Both the position numbers and the translations under genes were made by a program. Below the pieces are notes generated by a model. The model did not search any database, was not told where the DNA came from, and worked only from the letters and a program-made list of their open reading frames with translations. From Homalodisca vitripennis (Eukaryota; Arthropoda; Insecta; Hemiptera; Cicadellidae), in NCBI RefSeq assembly GCF_021130785.1, contig NC_060214.1, positions 3,437,001-3,501,000 on the forward strand: DNA of 64,000 nucleotides, given 5' to 3'. This document shows positions 1 through 14,655 of the stretch, piece after piece (the first letter of the stretch is position 1; the number at the start of each line of letters is the position of its first letter).

Positions 1-99
1 TTGTTTTAGGCGAGTTGCGGTTCGCACTTTGAGCTCACTTCTTGAGTTCAAGCCCAATTACTTCATGTTTTAGACTTCCAGTGTACTAATCTTCCCCTT

Positions 100-440
100 T
101 TCCGACTACAGCTGCATTTTCGAGCCAACAATTCTGACGTCCGCACAAGTTCATCGTAAAGGGATGTTATTTTTAAAGTTTTAATAATTATTAATTTCGA
201 AGGTTCAATCCATTAAACATTGGAATATTTAGGCCCATCCTATGGTATCATATTTTATTTCATTCATACTCTATTTGGCAGCAACGTGGCAATACTTTCT
301 TTATTTTACCTACTAGAAGTGGTGCTTTTATGTTATTTGCCAATATTAAACATATACGTAAAGTTCGAGTTTCGAGTATTCATTACGACGACCTCGGCGG
401 TATCCAACCCCTTGTGTATTGCCCATTCAGTACAACATTT
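100..440 (+). repeat. Dispersed repeat, copy 1 (partner at 44930-45285)
   Basis: This segment aligns by eye with 44930-45285 in the same orientation. Shared blocks include the GGCAGCAACGTGGCA core, the AGTGGTGCTT block and the ACGACCTC block, in the same order and at similar spacing. An open frame of 126 codons (220-600) lies across it, but the partner copy has no such frame, so the frame is probably chance. The family is not recognised. Confidence 0.7.
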
Positions 441-913
441 TAAAGCTGAGAAAAACTACAAAATCAGTACAAGACCAGCCATGTGGTTGGTATGGAGGGG
501 GGGTGGCTCTCTCTGGCAATGTAAATCTTCGGCTCCAGTCAATGAATCTCAACAGAATCTAACCCTAACTGAGCTGCTAGAACCAGACAAATTTTTTTAA
601 AAGGTGTCATGGAATATTTAGAAAAAATATGAATAACCGCTTGCATTTTTTAGAGAAATAAAAAATTTAAAAGTTTAAAGAACCGAAACAATTGTTAAGC
701 TACAATAGGATGATACTCTGAAGAAGAAAAAACAACCCCATAGATGTATAGTGAATTCAATTAATTGAAAAATGCCTTTATTAAAGAGGCGGATTCAGGG
801 CTATCACCACTCAATTTCATATTGTAAAGAGTAAATTTAAAATAGTTTTATACAATTTCGGTAAATTACTAACTTATATTTTAGATATAAAATAAGAAAA
901 TTGCCTAACCTAA

Positions 914-970
<57 letters not shown>

Positions 971-3779
971 ATATATAAAAACCTAACAGGGTTGCCTTTC
1001 AGATACAAATAACATAATTGACATAGTATAAATGACATAAATAGGCTTGATTTTACAGTTAAATACAGCCTACATTAGATTTTTTTAAACAATGCATATA
1101 TTGGTAAAACCGTTTATGAGTAAATGAACCAGTATCACGTAAAGTGTTTTCCAATTTCGTCAGAAATTAATTGAGGATTAAAAAGATCTAATGAATGGCT
1201 AATGTAATCATAGTTTGTTCCTTTCTCAGTACTTTCAGAGTATGTAAGTACGTCCGTCCAGTTTTAATACGTACTTTGAAGACAGTTCCTAAGGGTCTGT
1301 CATTACTGTCATTACAGTTATAATCACGATACTCGGCTCAGGACAGATACTCGGCTATTTACTACCAACCTAAACCTCCATTCCTTTCAGATACTCTTGA
1401 ATTTCATGCCTTGAAACGAAATTAAATTATAAAATATTAGGTTAAGTTTGGAAAATGTCTCCAATAAGAAGACTATCATCATACTGTTCGCTAAAAACAG
1501 TTTTTCTCCTGAAGGTCATACTGAGCTGATTACCTAGCTCAATCTTTACACGAAAACTATTGCGGTATCTCACACTCAGAGCTATTTAGACTGATATTAC
1601 GGTTTCTTTAGTGATTACAGCCTAACAGATAACCTTCTACATTCTATAATCAATTCCTATACATGTAGCTCATACATATGAAAAGCTAACTTCTCATATA
1701 TCATTTATCATTTATTGTACCTCAGTTTTCCTAAATTTTTATTCCAACGTGAGATTTTCAACCTTCTCTGCCACAGTATTCTTTAATGCATTTGTTGAGA
1801 AATATGTTATTCACGTTTTTTATACGTTTAATCACATATCGTGTATATAAAATAAAACTTAAATTTAAATTTTTTAACTTATATACAGAGTTTTATAGCA
1901 TTACCAACACATTTTCACAAATATACAGCTTTTCCGTTTGCATAAATTAAAATGAACAATAGAAATAAATTCTTTAATGTTGATCCAAATTTAGATTCAT
2001 GGTATTTTATGTAGCAAGAAAAATTCTAAATCGGAAAAATTTCGTTATACACAAACCATATTTTTATACCAAATATAGTTAAAATCATGTATATGTTATT
2101 AATGATAGAAATAGTTATTAGGGTTTAAAAACCTGTTCAGCTTATTATGTTAACTTTCATAAATTTTCCTGTAAAGGCTGTAAGAGAAAAAGTCATGTTT
2201 TATCAATAGAATCTCTATGAAGTGGTAAATTTAAACCCTTTCTGTAGTTAACTTGCTTGCAGGGAGAAGAATGAGTTTCAAAGTAAGTGTCCTACAATTT
2301 ATATCAGAACTTAACCAATAAAAGTTTCCTTCCACTGAGCTCTGTTTCAATCTAATGGCCTAACTGAGGAGAGGCGCAGTTAATTTTTAACTTCAGTATT
2401 TAGTCTCTTAACTTAGAGGAAGAAAAATAAAGAACTTGGAAAATTAAATTATGATTAGGAACATAATATGTTATTTGCTGATACAGTTCGAAACTCAGAT
2501 CACTTTATGAACAATACAAAACATATTAAACGATAAAATTTATGACGTTTGTCTCCTTAAAAGTATTGTATTACGGAGTTTACAACAATTATTTTCATTA
2601 CATTTTATAACACGTAATATTCTATTTTAATATTGTAAATTTTAATACAAAATATTTTGTCTTAGGTATATTTTAGAGTTTATTATTGGATCTTACTGCA
2701 AAATCAAAATATCATAACCATTGGTTTCACCTTCGTCATCTATTATTTATCTTAGAAACAAAATACATTCCAATATTTAAGCGGAAGTAAAACAATCTTT
2801 GGTTTCATTCTTGGTATGTACCTTATATACTTACTTTTTGTGTTTATAATAAGAATAAGTGATGAAAACAGGTTTTAAGCTTACCTTTAATATTCTTTAA
2901 ACTTTTTTGTTACATTTAATTTTTTGTATATTTTATATCAAACAAACCTACTCAGAAAAAAAGAACTCTAGTAATAAATACAAATAATTTTCATAAGCTT
3001 AATAACACACTATAATTTGGGAGAAATTGGACACTATCTAGAGAAACAAGGCAAATAATTTTTACAAAATTAAATTTTAAGAACTATTAAAATTTAGTAC
3101 TATTTTAGGCAAGTGGTTTAATTATTATTAAATTATAGTCCTCTACCTTGTTCAAGAAGCAGATAAATTACTTTTTTAAACAATTTTTAATCTAATAATA
3201 GTAGCATTATAGCAATACACTATACATAAAGCTTGTAAAACAGATAAACAACCATGATTGACATACCAGAAAAAATTTGACTTTTGACTTACAACATTGA
3301 TATTGGTTAATATAAGTACAATTTACGCTTATAAGGCTTCTAGGTTTATTTAAAGTTGGCTGAGGTGGACTCAGGCTCTATAATATTAGGCTTTTAGTTT
3401 GCATTTAAAGCTTAATTAAAAGCTTCTAGCAAACTTATCAAACATCGGGGCTAGAACGCTACAAGACAGATTTTATGTTAAGTTTTATATGTTAGAAGTG
3501 TTAGAATATCTCAAGGTAAGGTAACATGTAGGCCATTTTTGTTGGATTTAGACAATAATTATCTCTTCAATCTTAGGATGCATAAGTTATATAGATAAAA
3601 TAAATGTTCAATAATACTCAAGGGAAGACTTGAGACTACTTGAAATAATAATGTTTCAATGTCTGTCAATACAAATAAAAACACAGCCTGTCTCGTGTGC
3701 CGACGTCAAAATAAATTTAATTTTTAACTCCGAAAAGATTACTTTCGTTAGGCAAATTTTAGAGATTTATCCTACAATA
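441..3779. other. AT-rich DNA, no gene seen
   Basis: No frame with recognisable protein content, no tRNA or rRNA match seen by eye. Only short AT-rich stretches and one TA microsatellite. Confidence 0.6.
919..966. repeat. (TA)n microsatellite
   Basis: About 24 uninterrupted TA units. Confidence 0.95.
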
Positions 3780-6040
3780 ATAACCAACCAAAGATATCTT
3801 TGGACAAGGCCACAAAGATCAATCAAGTTCAGGACCATAAAAGCTTTGATGATGTCGTAAAATCCATAAAATCGGCAGTTTATATGGAAATTAGAAGGAT
3901 ATCAACCTTCAGTCCACACAGTAGTACGCACAGGTCAATCACATTCAGGATCAAAGCTCTGAAGGTATCGTAAAAGCAATAAAATCACAGTATACAAGTA
4001 GATCACCAGCTCGTCAACTCTCAAGCCACACTGGATACACACCGTAAGAAACACAGGACAATCACATTCAGGGTCACCAATACTCAGATGATATCGTAAA
4101 AAGCGAAAAAACTCACAGTATACAAGTAGATCACCAGCACATCAACTCTCAGGACCACACTTGATACTAACCGTAACAAACGCAGGGCAATCACCTTCAG
4201 GATCACCAATGTTCTGACGATATCTTAAATGCCATATACTCGGAAGTTTACATGTAGATCATCAGCATATCAACTCTCATGCCCCACTGGGTACACCGTA
4301 ACAAACGCAGGGCAATCACCTTCAGGATCACCAATGCTCTGACGAATCTTAAATGCCATATACTCGGCAGTTTACAAGTAGATCACCAGCCAGCATATCA
4401 ACTCAAGGGCCTCACTGGGTACATACCGTAAATTACGCAGGAAAATCACATTCAGGATCACCAATGTTCTGACGATATCTTAAATGCCATATACTCGGCA
4501 GTTTACAAGTTGATCACCAGCCAGCATATCAACTCAAGGGCCTCACTGGGTACATACCGTAAATTACGCAGGGCAATGACATTCAGGATCACCAATGTTC
4601 TGACGATATCTTAAATGCCATATACTCGGAAGTTTACAAGTAGATCACCAGCATATCAACTCAAGGGCCTCACTGGGTACATACCGTAAACTCTGCAGGA
4701 AAATCACATTCTGGATCACCAATACTCTGATGAAATCTTAAAGGTCATAAACTCTCAGTTTACAAGTAGATCACAAGCACATCAACTCTAAGGCACACTT
4801 GATACACACCGTAACATAAGCAGGACAATCACATTCAGGATCACCAATGCTCTGATGAAATCTTAAAGGTCATAAACTCTCAGTTTACAAGTAGATCACC
4901 AGCACATCGACTCTAAGGTACGCTTGATACACACCGTAACATACGCAGGACAATGACATTCAGGATCACCAATGCTCTGATGATATCGTTAAGGCCATAT
5001 ACTCGTCAGTTTACAAGGATTTCACCAGCATATCAACTCAAGGGCCTCACTGGGTACATACCTTAAACTATGCAGGAAAATCACATTCTGGATCACCAAT
5101 GTTCTGACGATATCTTAAATGCCATATACTCGGAAGTTTACATGTAGATCATCAGCGTATCAACTCTCATGCCACACTGGGTACACACCGTAACAAACGC
5201 AGGGCAATCACATTCAGGATCACCAATGCTCTGACGAATCTTAAATGCCATTTGTAAGTTTACAAGTAAATCACCAGCCCATCGACTCAAGGGGCTCACT
5301 GGGTACACACCATAAATTACGCAGGAAAATCACATTCTGGATCACCAATACTCTGATGACATCTTAAAGGTCATAAACTCTCAGTATCCAAGTAGATCAC
5401 CAGCATTTCAACTATCATGCAACACTGGGTACACACCGTAACAAACGCAGGGCAATGACATTCAGGATCACCAATGTTCTGACGATATCTTAAATGCCAT
5501 ATACTCGGAAGTTTACAAGTAGATCACCAGCCAGCATATCAACTCAAGGGCCTCACTGGGTACATACCTTAAACTATGCAGGAAAATCACATTCTGGATC
5601 CCCAATACTCTGATGAAATCTTAAAGGTCATAAACTCTCAGTTTACAAGTAGATCACCAGCACATCGACTCTAAGGTACGCTTGATACACACCGTAACAT
5701 ACGCAGGACAATGACATTCAGGATCACCAATGCTCTGATGATATCGTTAAGGTCATATTCTCGGCAGTTTAAATGTAGATCATCAGCATATCAGCTCTCA
5801 TGCCACACTGGGTACACACCGTAACAAACGCAGGGCAATCACATTCAGGATCACCAATGTTCTGACGATATCTTAAATGCCATTTACTTGGAAGTTTACA
5901 AGTAGATCACAAGCACATCAACTCTTAGGCACACTTGATACACACCGTAACATACGCAGGACAATCACATTTAGGATCACCAATGCTCTGATGATATCGT
6001 AAAGGCCATATTCTCAGCAGTTTAGATGTAGATCAATCTA
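3780..6040. repeat. Satellite array, unit about 127 bp
   Basis: Roughly 16 to 17 tandem copies. Each carries the ordered blocks GATCACCAATG, CTGACGATATC, AAGTAGATCACCAGC and CACTGGGTACA. The first one or two copies (3780-4000) and the last (5990-6040) are the most diverged, as expected at array edges. Adjacent copies differ by small indels. No coding content. Confidence 0.93.
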
Positions 6041-6589
6041 AATAATATGCACATGGGTTTAACCGTGCTATCGGAGACTGGTTAGTGTAACATGTTTATT
6101 ATCATTAATTTTAATATTTGCGTAAATAGACAAGTGACTGTATAAATAAGTTACTAAATTACAAGTGTAAAATTAGAAAGACCAAATTTAACTCTGTAAC
6201 TCTGGAGAATGCTAAACTATGATAATATTCTGAACGTTATTAAAGCATATCAGTCAGCAGACTTACACAATTTATCTTTTGTCTGCCGGGTGTATGTAAA
6301 AAGTTATTTTTCTGTACGATGTGCATCGGCTGTCTTGATATAGGCTATTTTAAGAATAAAGTGAGACATACGCTCTGAAAGTTTGCTAGCAAAGCCTAAT
6401 TTAAAGTGATATAGTAATTATGAGTATTTTATTTTAGATATTAAATTTAAAATTTTAATGGTTGAGTCAAAATCAATAAATTAGCCAGTAGATTTGTTAT
6501 AATACTACATTAATGTTCCATAGAATCGCATGCTCGACATGGTTGAGCTGCGTAATCAATATGGGTTAATCATCAAAAGAGAGAAATAA

Positions 6590-6790
6590 ATACAGGTCAG
6601 TCGTGAAGAGAGTGATAAATACAGGTCAGTCATCAAGAGAATGATCAATACAGGTCAGTCATCAAGAGAGTGATCAATAATATGGGCCAATCATCAGGAG
6701 AGTGATTAATATGGCCCAATCATCAAGAGAGTGATCAATATGGGCCAATCATCAGGAGAGTGATCAATACAGGTCTGTAATCAAGCAGTT
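6590..6790. repeat. Short tandem repeat, unit about 30 bp
   Basis: Six or so copies of a unit built on GGTCAGTCATCAAGAGAGTGATCAATA. One more copy sits at 6925-6955 inside a longer duplicated module (see 6780-7100). Confidence 0.85.
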
Positions 6791-7100
6791 TGGTCTCACA
6801 TTTGAATAGTTGGATATAATTGAATCAATAACTCACCAGTAAGTTAGACAATTTATAAATTTCCCAGACACTCACATACTCAGTCATGCATGGTCAGTCA
6901 AACAGAGCAATACGTTATCAATATGGGTCAGTCATCAAGAGAGTGATCAATACGGATTAGTCACCATGCATTCTGGCATCACATTGGAACAGATGGATCA
7001 AATAGAATCAATTACTCACCAGCTAGTTTGGCAATATAGCAATTTCCGAGACAATCACATGCTTAGCCATGCACGGTCGGTTGAGCAGCGTAATTAGTGA
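6780..7100. repeat. Diverged tandem duplication, about 180-bp module
   Basis: 6780-6910 and 6965-7090 share the ordered blocks TCACATT, GAATCAAT, ACTCACCAG, CAATTT and CATGCA. They look like two diverged copies of one module that also carries the 30-bp repeat. Confidence 0.7.
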
Positions 7101-10100
7101 TCATTACAATTAATAATAAAAGCAGATAGTTTTTATTGCCTCTTTCCTCACTAGCCAAACATTTTAGTACATCAGACAAATAGTATAACATAATTGTACA
7201 TAGAGCTTGTAAAAGCATATTTAGTAGGAACCAAATTTATAGTTTAATAAAAACTAATTATATTACTAGAAATATGCATTTTATTACGGTATTGAATGGA
7301 CAATAATCTTATTATTTCCTTTGTGATTCTAGGCTTTAATTTAGTGAGTTTAACCTACAATTATTGGCTCACATTAAACGTGTGATTCTGTACTAAATTC
7401 AAATATCATAGATTTATATAGGAAATTTTAATATGAAATATAAGTAGAACTATGTAGGAAATCCCAGGTATTAATTTGAGTCCTTTGATAATAATACAAC
7501 ATGCTATGCGGCGTATGACTGGGACTGTAGTTCTCCCGAAAATATTCATTTAGAATATTGGTTTATCTAGTAAAGATTTGTCTCTGTATTATCAATGTAC
7601 AAGGAAATTAATTATCTACAAATGTTCGTACTTATAGTTTTGTATCAAATTTTGGGATAAAATTATTAACATTTTAGGACACAGACACGTAAAAATCGAG
7701 TTTTAATTTTTTTTATTTTAGCGTATGTTTGTACCCGATAGATCTGTGAACATCATGACATATAACTTGTGTGCGTATGATGCTGTTATAACATTTAATA
7801 GTGGGAACATTGTCAAGTGCAAAGTCCTAGGAAAATAAATGATTAATCTTGGGTAAAGCAGTAAATGACAAAAGTAATTAAAATCTTAACAGTTTTTTAT
7901 CTCATGGGCATCTGAATGTGCATAAAACGTGTAGTTAAACAGTTTAATCTTCTGTTATTTATTGTATTAGCTTAAAGCTTAAAGCTACTTTAGCTGCGCT
8001 CGGCTTGCGCAGGCGTAAATATAAAGTGACTGTGCTCGCTTATGCGTTGACGGATTTTGTTGCAAAAGATCCCGTTGGAATTCCTATAAAAAATTATTAA
8101 ATAGTTTGTATTATGTGTATTTTTTATACCTGACTTTTTCGAAATTTTCAACAGCCATCATTTTGATATTATTCATGCAAATCACGCCATTATTTTGTAA
8201 AATGTTGGTCATATTTATTACTATTTATGTGTAAAGTTTTTGTTATATGTAGCTTTACTATTTCTAAATGTTGGCTAACGATTAAACGAGATATTTCTCA
8301 ATGTTTATATGACATTTTTTATTTTCAATTATTGCGTAGTGTCACGCACAGATATTTGGGACACTCTTTTGTGAACAACCTGTATATAGTGGATTATCTT
8401 GTAAAATACGTTCGAAGTAAATAAAACGAAGTAAATAGTAGGAGCAACTACTGAAAAGCATAGCAAAAAAAAACTTGCTGCCTTCACTAATTGCTACCAC
8501 AAGTCCGGGTCAGATGATGGTTGTTACTTCTATACCATGTACTACACCGAAGCAATAACTCTACTTTTGAGAACTTCTGCGAGTAGATAAGAGTGTAAGG
8601 CTCAATTTCGCGATTAGAAGTAGCGCTCAAATCATCTTTTGACAGAGTTTTCCAGAAATGAAGCTGGAAGTCAGCTGGTAAACAGGACTGTAATTTTTTC
8701 CTTTTTATAGAACATTCAGTAATTGAAAAGTCAAAACTTCAAATGGAATAGGGCCCAAAAACCTTGGATTCTAAGATCTGAAATCAATTCCACTTGAAAT
8801 CCTGGATTACTCACAGCGCATAAAACAATTACAAATTCTTTGTGTCAAAGATTATTTTCGTGTCTTATCACTTTTAGCCTGAAACCCTGTTCAAAATTAA
8901 TACATTCTTTTTTTCAATGTAACAGTTGTTTACCAAAACGCCGAAGCATACGATCAAACTTACGCTTACGAACGTTCATTAAAATCGCTCTTATACCGAA
9001 TATACAGAAACGAGGTCTAGCTTACTCCAGGCTACACAAATACAAAGCATTTACTATAGAATGTATGTTGTTAACTGTTTTATTCACATGAATCCGAAGC
9101 AAATACCAACCACCCTTTGGTAGCACTCTCATTTTTACTCACAGGAAACGAGGTAGTTGCTTCAAATAAGCGTAATGAATAAAGTATTACTTTTTATTCT
9201 CTTCTCCCAATATGCATTTATAGTTAATTAGAAAAAGAAGTACTTAAGAATCATTCAAGTTTATAGTAACCTCATGTATTTACCTTACACTATAAATAGC
9301 ATTTTTCTAATATAAAATCCTGAAGAAAAGGAGAACACATCGACCCAAATAATTCGACAAAAGAACAAGCTGCAATGTTTACACAGGCAACAGACTAAAT
9401 GAAACTGATGTTCAGTGCACAAGGTAAGATGAACAAAACACACACACCACACACACCACACACGTAATCATATTTACACGTACGTAATCTTTTTCTTTAG
9501 TAGAGACAGGATTATTCCATTCATAGTATGTGCAGGTTTCACCTCTCAGATAAATCAATGACTGAAAACTTATTTTCCTTTATGCAGCCAAATTAAGATT
9601 TTAGTAGAAGCTTATAAGTAGATCAAAACTATAAATATTATGATGAATAAACTTTTATGAAAGGCATTTTAATATGTAATCAGGATTCTAGAGTAGCCAA
9701 AAATTTAACGTGGCGTGGATTTGTGCTCTCCAATCATAACAAAACAAACAATAACTGTTTGTTTTTTCACCAACAGACCTTTTTATATCAAAAAACGTTT
9801 TCACAATCTGCCCATGAAACAAAACAAATAAACCATTTCATGTATAAACAAGATTGTATTCCTTTGGTCCTAAATTTGCTCTGTTATGTTATGAACGTCA
9901 ATTTTGTTTTGTTCATTGATGTGCTTTCGAAGTAAGAAAAGAACTGAGCAAGGAAAGATCCTTCCCTCACTAATGTATTAAATAAAATCTAAAGGCTCAA
10001 TATCAATGACAATGGATCAAGATGAAAACACGGATTTGATTATGGTATTGGAAACAACCTATAAAGAATCAACAGCTGCTTTTTGCGTGAACTGTGGTCT

Positions 10101-10669
10101 AATTAATGTATTATACCTATCTTAAAGACTGCTATGAGTCCACTTTCTATTTAATATGTAAATTATTTCATGAAGTAAAATTATCTCATACTTTGCTACC
10201 TGTATGAAAGTTCTTGTAGCATGGATGGCATTAGGCGGACTATATATATATCCTATGGTCTGTGTGTTTTAGTCTGTACGTTAAATTGCATTGAAATTGT
10301 CAAATCTTTATCTGCTGAGAGAAGAGAGTCACATTATGTTTGTTTCCGTCTTAAATTGATTGAAAATATATCTATCAGCACAGTAGCGCTACCAAGAAAT
10401 CGCTTAAGTGCAGAAAAAAAACTCTAATGGAGTTTTGTAAAAAAATTAAAAATTTTGTAACTGCAGTGGATGTTTTTAAAACTGTTGATGTCAATACAGT
10501 AATAATTATTCTTCCTAATTTATCAGATTTAAATTCTTCATCTGAAACTCTCGTCATCTTACTTGTAAAATAACATTCTTTTTCAAAGTATTTGTATTTT
10601 ATTTTTATACCTGGTAATGACTTTAAAAAGTTATAATAGTTGAACATGCTATTATCTGAAAAATATTGG
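7101..10669. other. AT-rich DNA, no gene seen
   Basis: Several frames of 60 to 90 codons occur (8227-8424, 8840-9091, 9657-9935) but none has recognisable domain content or support from neighbours. A short CA-rich run lies near 9437-9465. Confidence 0.55.
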
Positions 10670-12265
10670 GACTTAATAAGAAAAGTGAAGTCAGATCTGA
10701 GGTATAAACTTAACTCGTAGTACACGTTTATAATCTTTATTCCACATATTGCGACTCTTGTAGAGCTATTGTTATGTCATCACCTCAACAGCTGCGTGCC
10801 GTTACGGTTCTTCATAGACTAGCAAGAATTTAGAACTGTTGAGTGTTAATCAAATCTTCTACGTGCATAATATTAGGAATTAATAAGAAAAGTGAAGTCA
10901 GATCTGAGGTATAACTTAACTCGTAGTACACGTTTATAATCTTTATTCCACATATTGCGACTCTTGTAGAGCTATTGTTATATCATCACCTCAACAGCTG
11001 CGTGCCGTTACGGTTCTTCATAGAATAGCAATGAATTTAGAACTGTTCAGTGTTAATCATTCTTCTATCTGCATAATATTAGGACTTTAATAAGAAAAGT
11101 GAAGTCAGATCTGAGGTATAACTTAACCTCGTAGTACACGTTTATAATCTTTATTCCACATATTGCGACTCTTGCAGAGCTATTGTTATGACATCACCTC
11201 AACAGCTGCGTGCCTTTACGGTTCTTCATAGACTAGCAATGACTTTAGAACTGTTGAGTGTTAATCAATCTTCTATGTGCATAATATTAGGACTTAATAA
11301 GAAAAGTGAAGTCAGATCTGAGGTATAACTTAACTCGTAGTACACGTTTATGATCTTTATTCCACATATTGCGACTCTTGCAGAGCTATTGTTATGTCAT
11401 CACCTCGACAGCTGCGTGCCGTTACGGTTCTTCATAGAATAGCAATGAATTTAGAACTGTTCAGTGTTAATCATTCTTCTATCTGCATAATATTAGGACT
11501 TAATAAGAAAAGTGAAGTCAGATCTGAGGTATAACTTAACTCGTATTACACGTTTATAATCTTTATTCCACATATTGCGACTCTTGTAGAGCTATTGTTA
11601 TGTCATCACCTCAAACAGCTGCGTGCCGTTACGGTTCTTCATAGAATAGCAATGAATTTAGAACTGTTGAGTGTTAATCAATCTTCTATGTGCATAATAT
11701 TAGGACTTAATAAGAAAAGTGAAGTCAGATCTGAGGTATAACTTAACTCGTAGTACACGTTTATAATCTTTATTCCACATATTGCGACTCTTGTAGAGCT
11801 ATTGTTATGTCATCACCTCGACAGCTGCGTGCCGTTACTTTTCTTCATAGAATAGCAATGAATTTAGAACTGTTCAGTGTTAATCAATCTTCTATGTGCA
11901 TAATATTAGGACTTAATAAGAAAAGTGAAGTCAGATCTGAGGTATAACTTAACTCGTAGTACACGTTTATAATCTTTATTCCACATATTGCGACTCTTGT
12001 AGAGCTATTGTTACGTCATCACCTCAACAGCTGCGTGCCTTTACGGTTCTTCATAGAATAGCAATGACTTTAGAACTGTTGAGTGTTAATCAATCTTCTA
12101 TGTGCATAATATTAGGACTTAATAAGAAAAGTGAAGTCAGATCTGAGGTATAACTTAACTCGTAGTACACGTTTATGATATTTATTCCACATACTGTGAA
12201 TCTTGTAGAGCTATTGTTATGTTATCACCTCAACAGGTGCGTGCCGTTATGGTTATTGAAATACC
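10670..12265. repeat. Satellite array, unit 206 bp
   Basis: About 7.7 copies. GGACTTAATAAG recurs at about 10670, 10877 (variant), 11083, 11291, 11497, 11704, 11910 and 12116, so the spacing is 206 or 207 bp throughout. Copies are nearly identical except in the last (12180-12265), which decays at the edge. No coding potential. Confidence 0.96.
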
Positions 12266-14655
12266 AGATTCTATCACCGCTTGACAATTATTTGTGCTTG
12301 GCAAAGACACAAAGAGATTCTGTTGTTACTTGACTGGCTTCACTCAATACGTAGGTTATTTCCAATAATACAGCACAAAACATGTACCTTATATGTAGTT
12401 TCTCTAATGCAGAGCGTTATTGCTCCCAAGTATGAAACTCTTCACTGTACTATTGAATGAAAATAGGACATACATTTTACTTCCCAATGAATAAATTATA
12501 TTATTCGTCAAATCAATTTTAATCGTTTTTTTTTTTTTGGATGGTCTGATATAGTGATTGTTTATAAAAGGCAACATAAAAATGTGTTACTATTTCAAGA
12601 CATTAGTTGGATTTGAAATAAAAAATTCTGCTAGATTTAGAAACCTTTCAATTCTTTGAATTAAAATACTTTCTTTTGGACAGTGTCTCTCAGTAAAAAT
12701 TCAATATATAGAAATTCTTTAACGAATGTATAAAAATTCACTGCACAGACAGTAATGACAAATCTTAACAGATTTTACTGGACATTTACACACTATGAAA
12801 GTCGGTAAGAAGCTTCATCAATATATATATACAAAGTCCTTGTAATTCTGTTCGCAACGTTCCATTGCCGGTTCTTGCAACATACATGCATAAAGCATTC
12901 AACCCTAACTCTATAAGACTCACTAACTGCACTGGTTTTATGGAAGATACAATATCAGGTATAGAATTTCATTGATAAAGTAAAGATTATTTTATTCCGT
13001 GGGTTACTAAAGTGCGTGACTGAGTAACACATCAAATCCGTACAACACTTTTTGGAACACTGTTCAGTGTAAAAGACGTTGTAAAAGACGCTCTTCTCTG
13101 CAGGACATCTCTGTTCTATTTATATGGGTATAAAATGGAAATTTTCATTCATTACATTTTATAATAACTAAATACTTTAATACCCTTAATATAAAATTAG
13201 CCAGAAATTTTGGGTTATTTTTGGTTATTCCAATTATTAAAGGAACAAGGACAAGGCAGAACACAGCTTACTTTCATAATCCGACTGAAAGGACCTCAGG
13301 TGTCTCAGGACTAGGCTTAATCAAGCCGATATTTAGCGAAGTCTTTTTCCTCTATTTTATGTTTCTATTTTTACAAAATAATTCACCTCTCACCAATTAC
13401 TACTGAAAAGAAATACTAATTCTTGAGTAACAAGTATGCTGTTAGATGATTTTAGATTTTTTTTAAATTTATATGAAACTCACTAGTTGTAAAATATAAA
13501 TTATTTGACTTGATAGATAAAATTTAAATTAATGTTATATAGTTACACGCTGAATCGCACGCAATTTCTGACTAACACGGGGAAATGGTGGGAATATTCC
13601 TTTCAAATCACATTCTAAAGACTCCTGAGTTGGCTGATAAACACGAGGAAATATTCCAATCCATTTTAGCTTTAAGTTTCAAGGGCAGTGTTTTGTAACC
13701 ATCGAGTCGGAGAGTGAAACAATATTATTATAAGTATCGTGAAATAACGCCATTATTTCAGGATTAACGATTTAAGTTACACTTAACCTATTCTAGAGCA
13801 GCGTTGAGGAATCCGAAAAATCGAAGTTCTTAGACTTTGGTTAACACACTCATGATGTAATAATAAATATTAGGGCTCTATATAGTTTTGAAATGAAAGT
13901 TTATTGTGCATTGATGCACAAATTAAGAGAATACACCCCAAGTATATACGTGAGAGAAGCTTATTTTGGTCAAAAGTGGACACCTACGGGCATTGTAGTT
14001 TGTTCCGGTCGGAGGTTTCTGGTGCCATTCATACCATGAGATTGCAATTGATTTTTATAATTAATGAATTACTGCGTTTTTTTTTTTTCAATAAATGTTG
14101 TTATTAAATGGCAGAGTAAGGCGGTTAATGTTTTTAGCAAGGGACAAAACATAAGTTTGTTTCAGTGTTGCTATATTGGTATGCGAGTTGTGTTCTTGTT
14201 GTTAAATTGAAAAATAACATTTAAGGAGATAAATACCTGTGTTTACTTTGAGTATTACAATTACTTAGGCAACAAAAATGTAAATTTAGCATATCCAAGA
14301 TGTAAGTATGATTGTTGTAACTTTAAAACCTCTAAAATAGTATAATAATATTCATAATAAAATATATTGGCAATGGTGGTTATGGTCATAATTCTTTTCA
14401 CATTATGTAAAAACAATACACACAATGGTTAAATAACTCCAATGATGACTATGTCGAATTGGTAGCATGTATTGGTTGTTAGGATCTTTCCAAAACAACC
14501 ACTGATTTTAAATTTGAAATTACGGCCTTTATGAATATTAATGTCAATACGAATATTGTTCACGAATATTTGAAACATATTCATAAAAAATATAGCTGAC
14601 CTCCTTTATAGCCAGCACTGGAAACCTGGTGTTAAAGTTATGAGAGATAAATGGG
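12266..14655. other. AT-rich DNA, no gene seen
   Basis: No supported gene. Short frames at 13221-13406 and 13904-14107 have no recognisable content. Confidence 0.55.

Noticed and set aside
220..600. Open frame of 126 codons
   Set aside because: It lies in a dispersed repeat whose other copy (44930-45285) does not keep the frame, and it has no recognisable domain.
3780..6040. CRISPR array
   Set aside because: Whole units are conserved with no unique spacers and the setting is eukaryotic, so it is a satellite.
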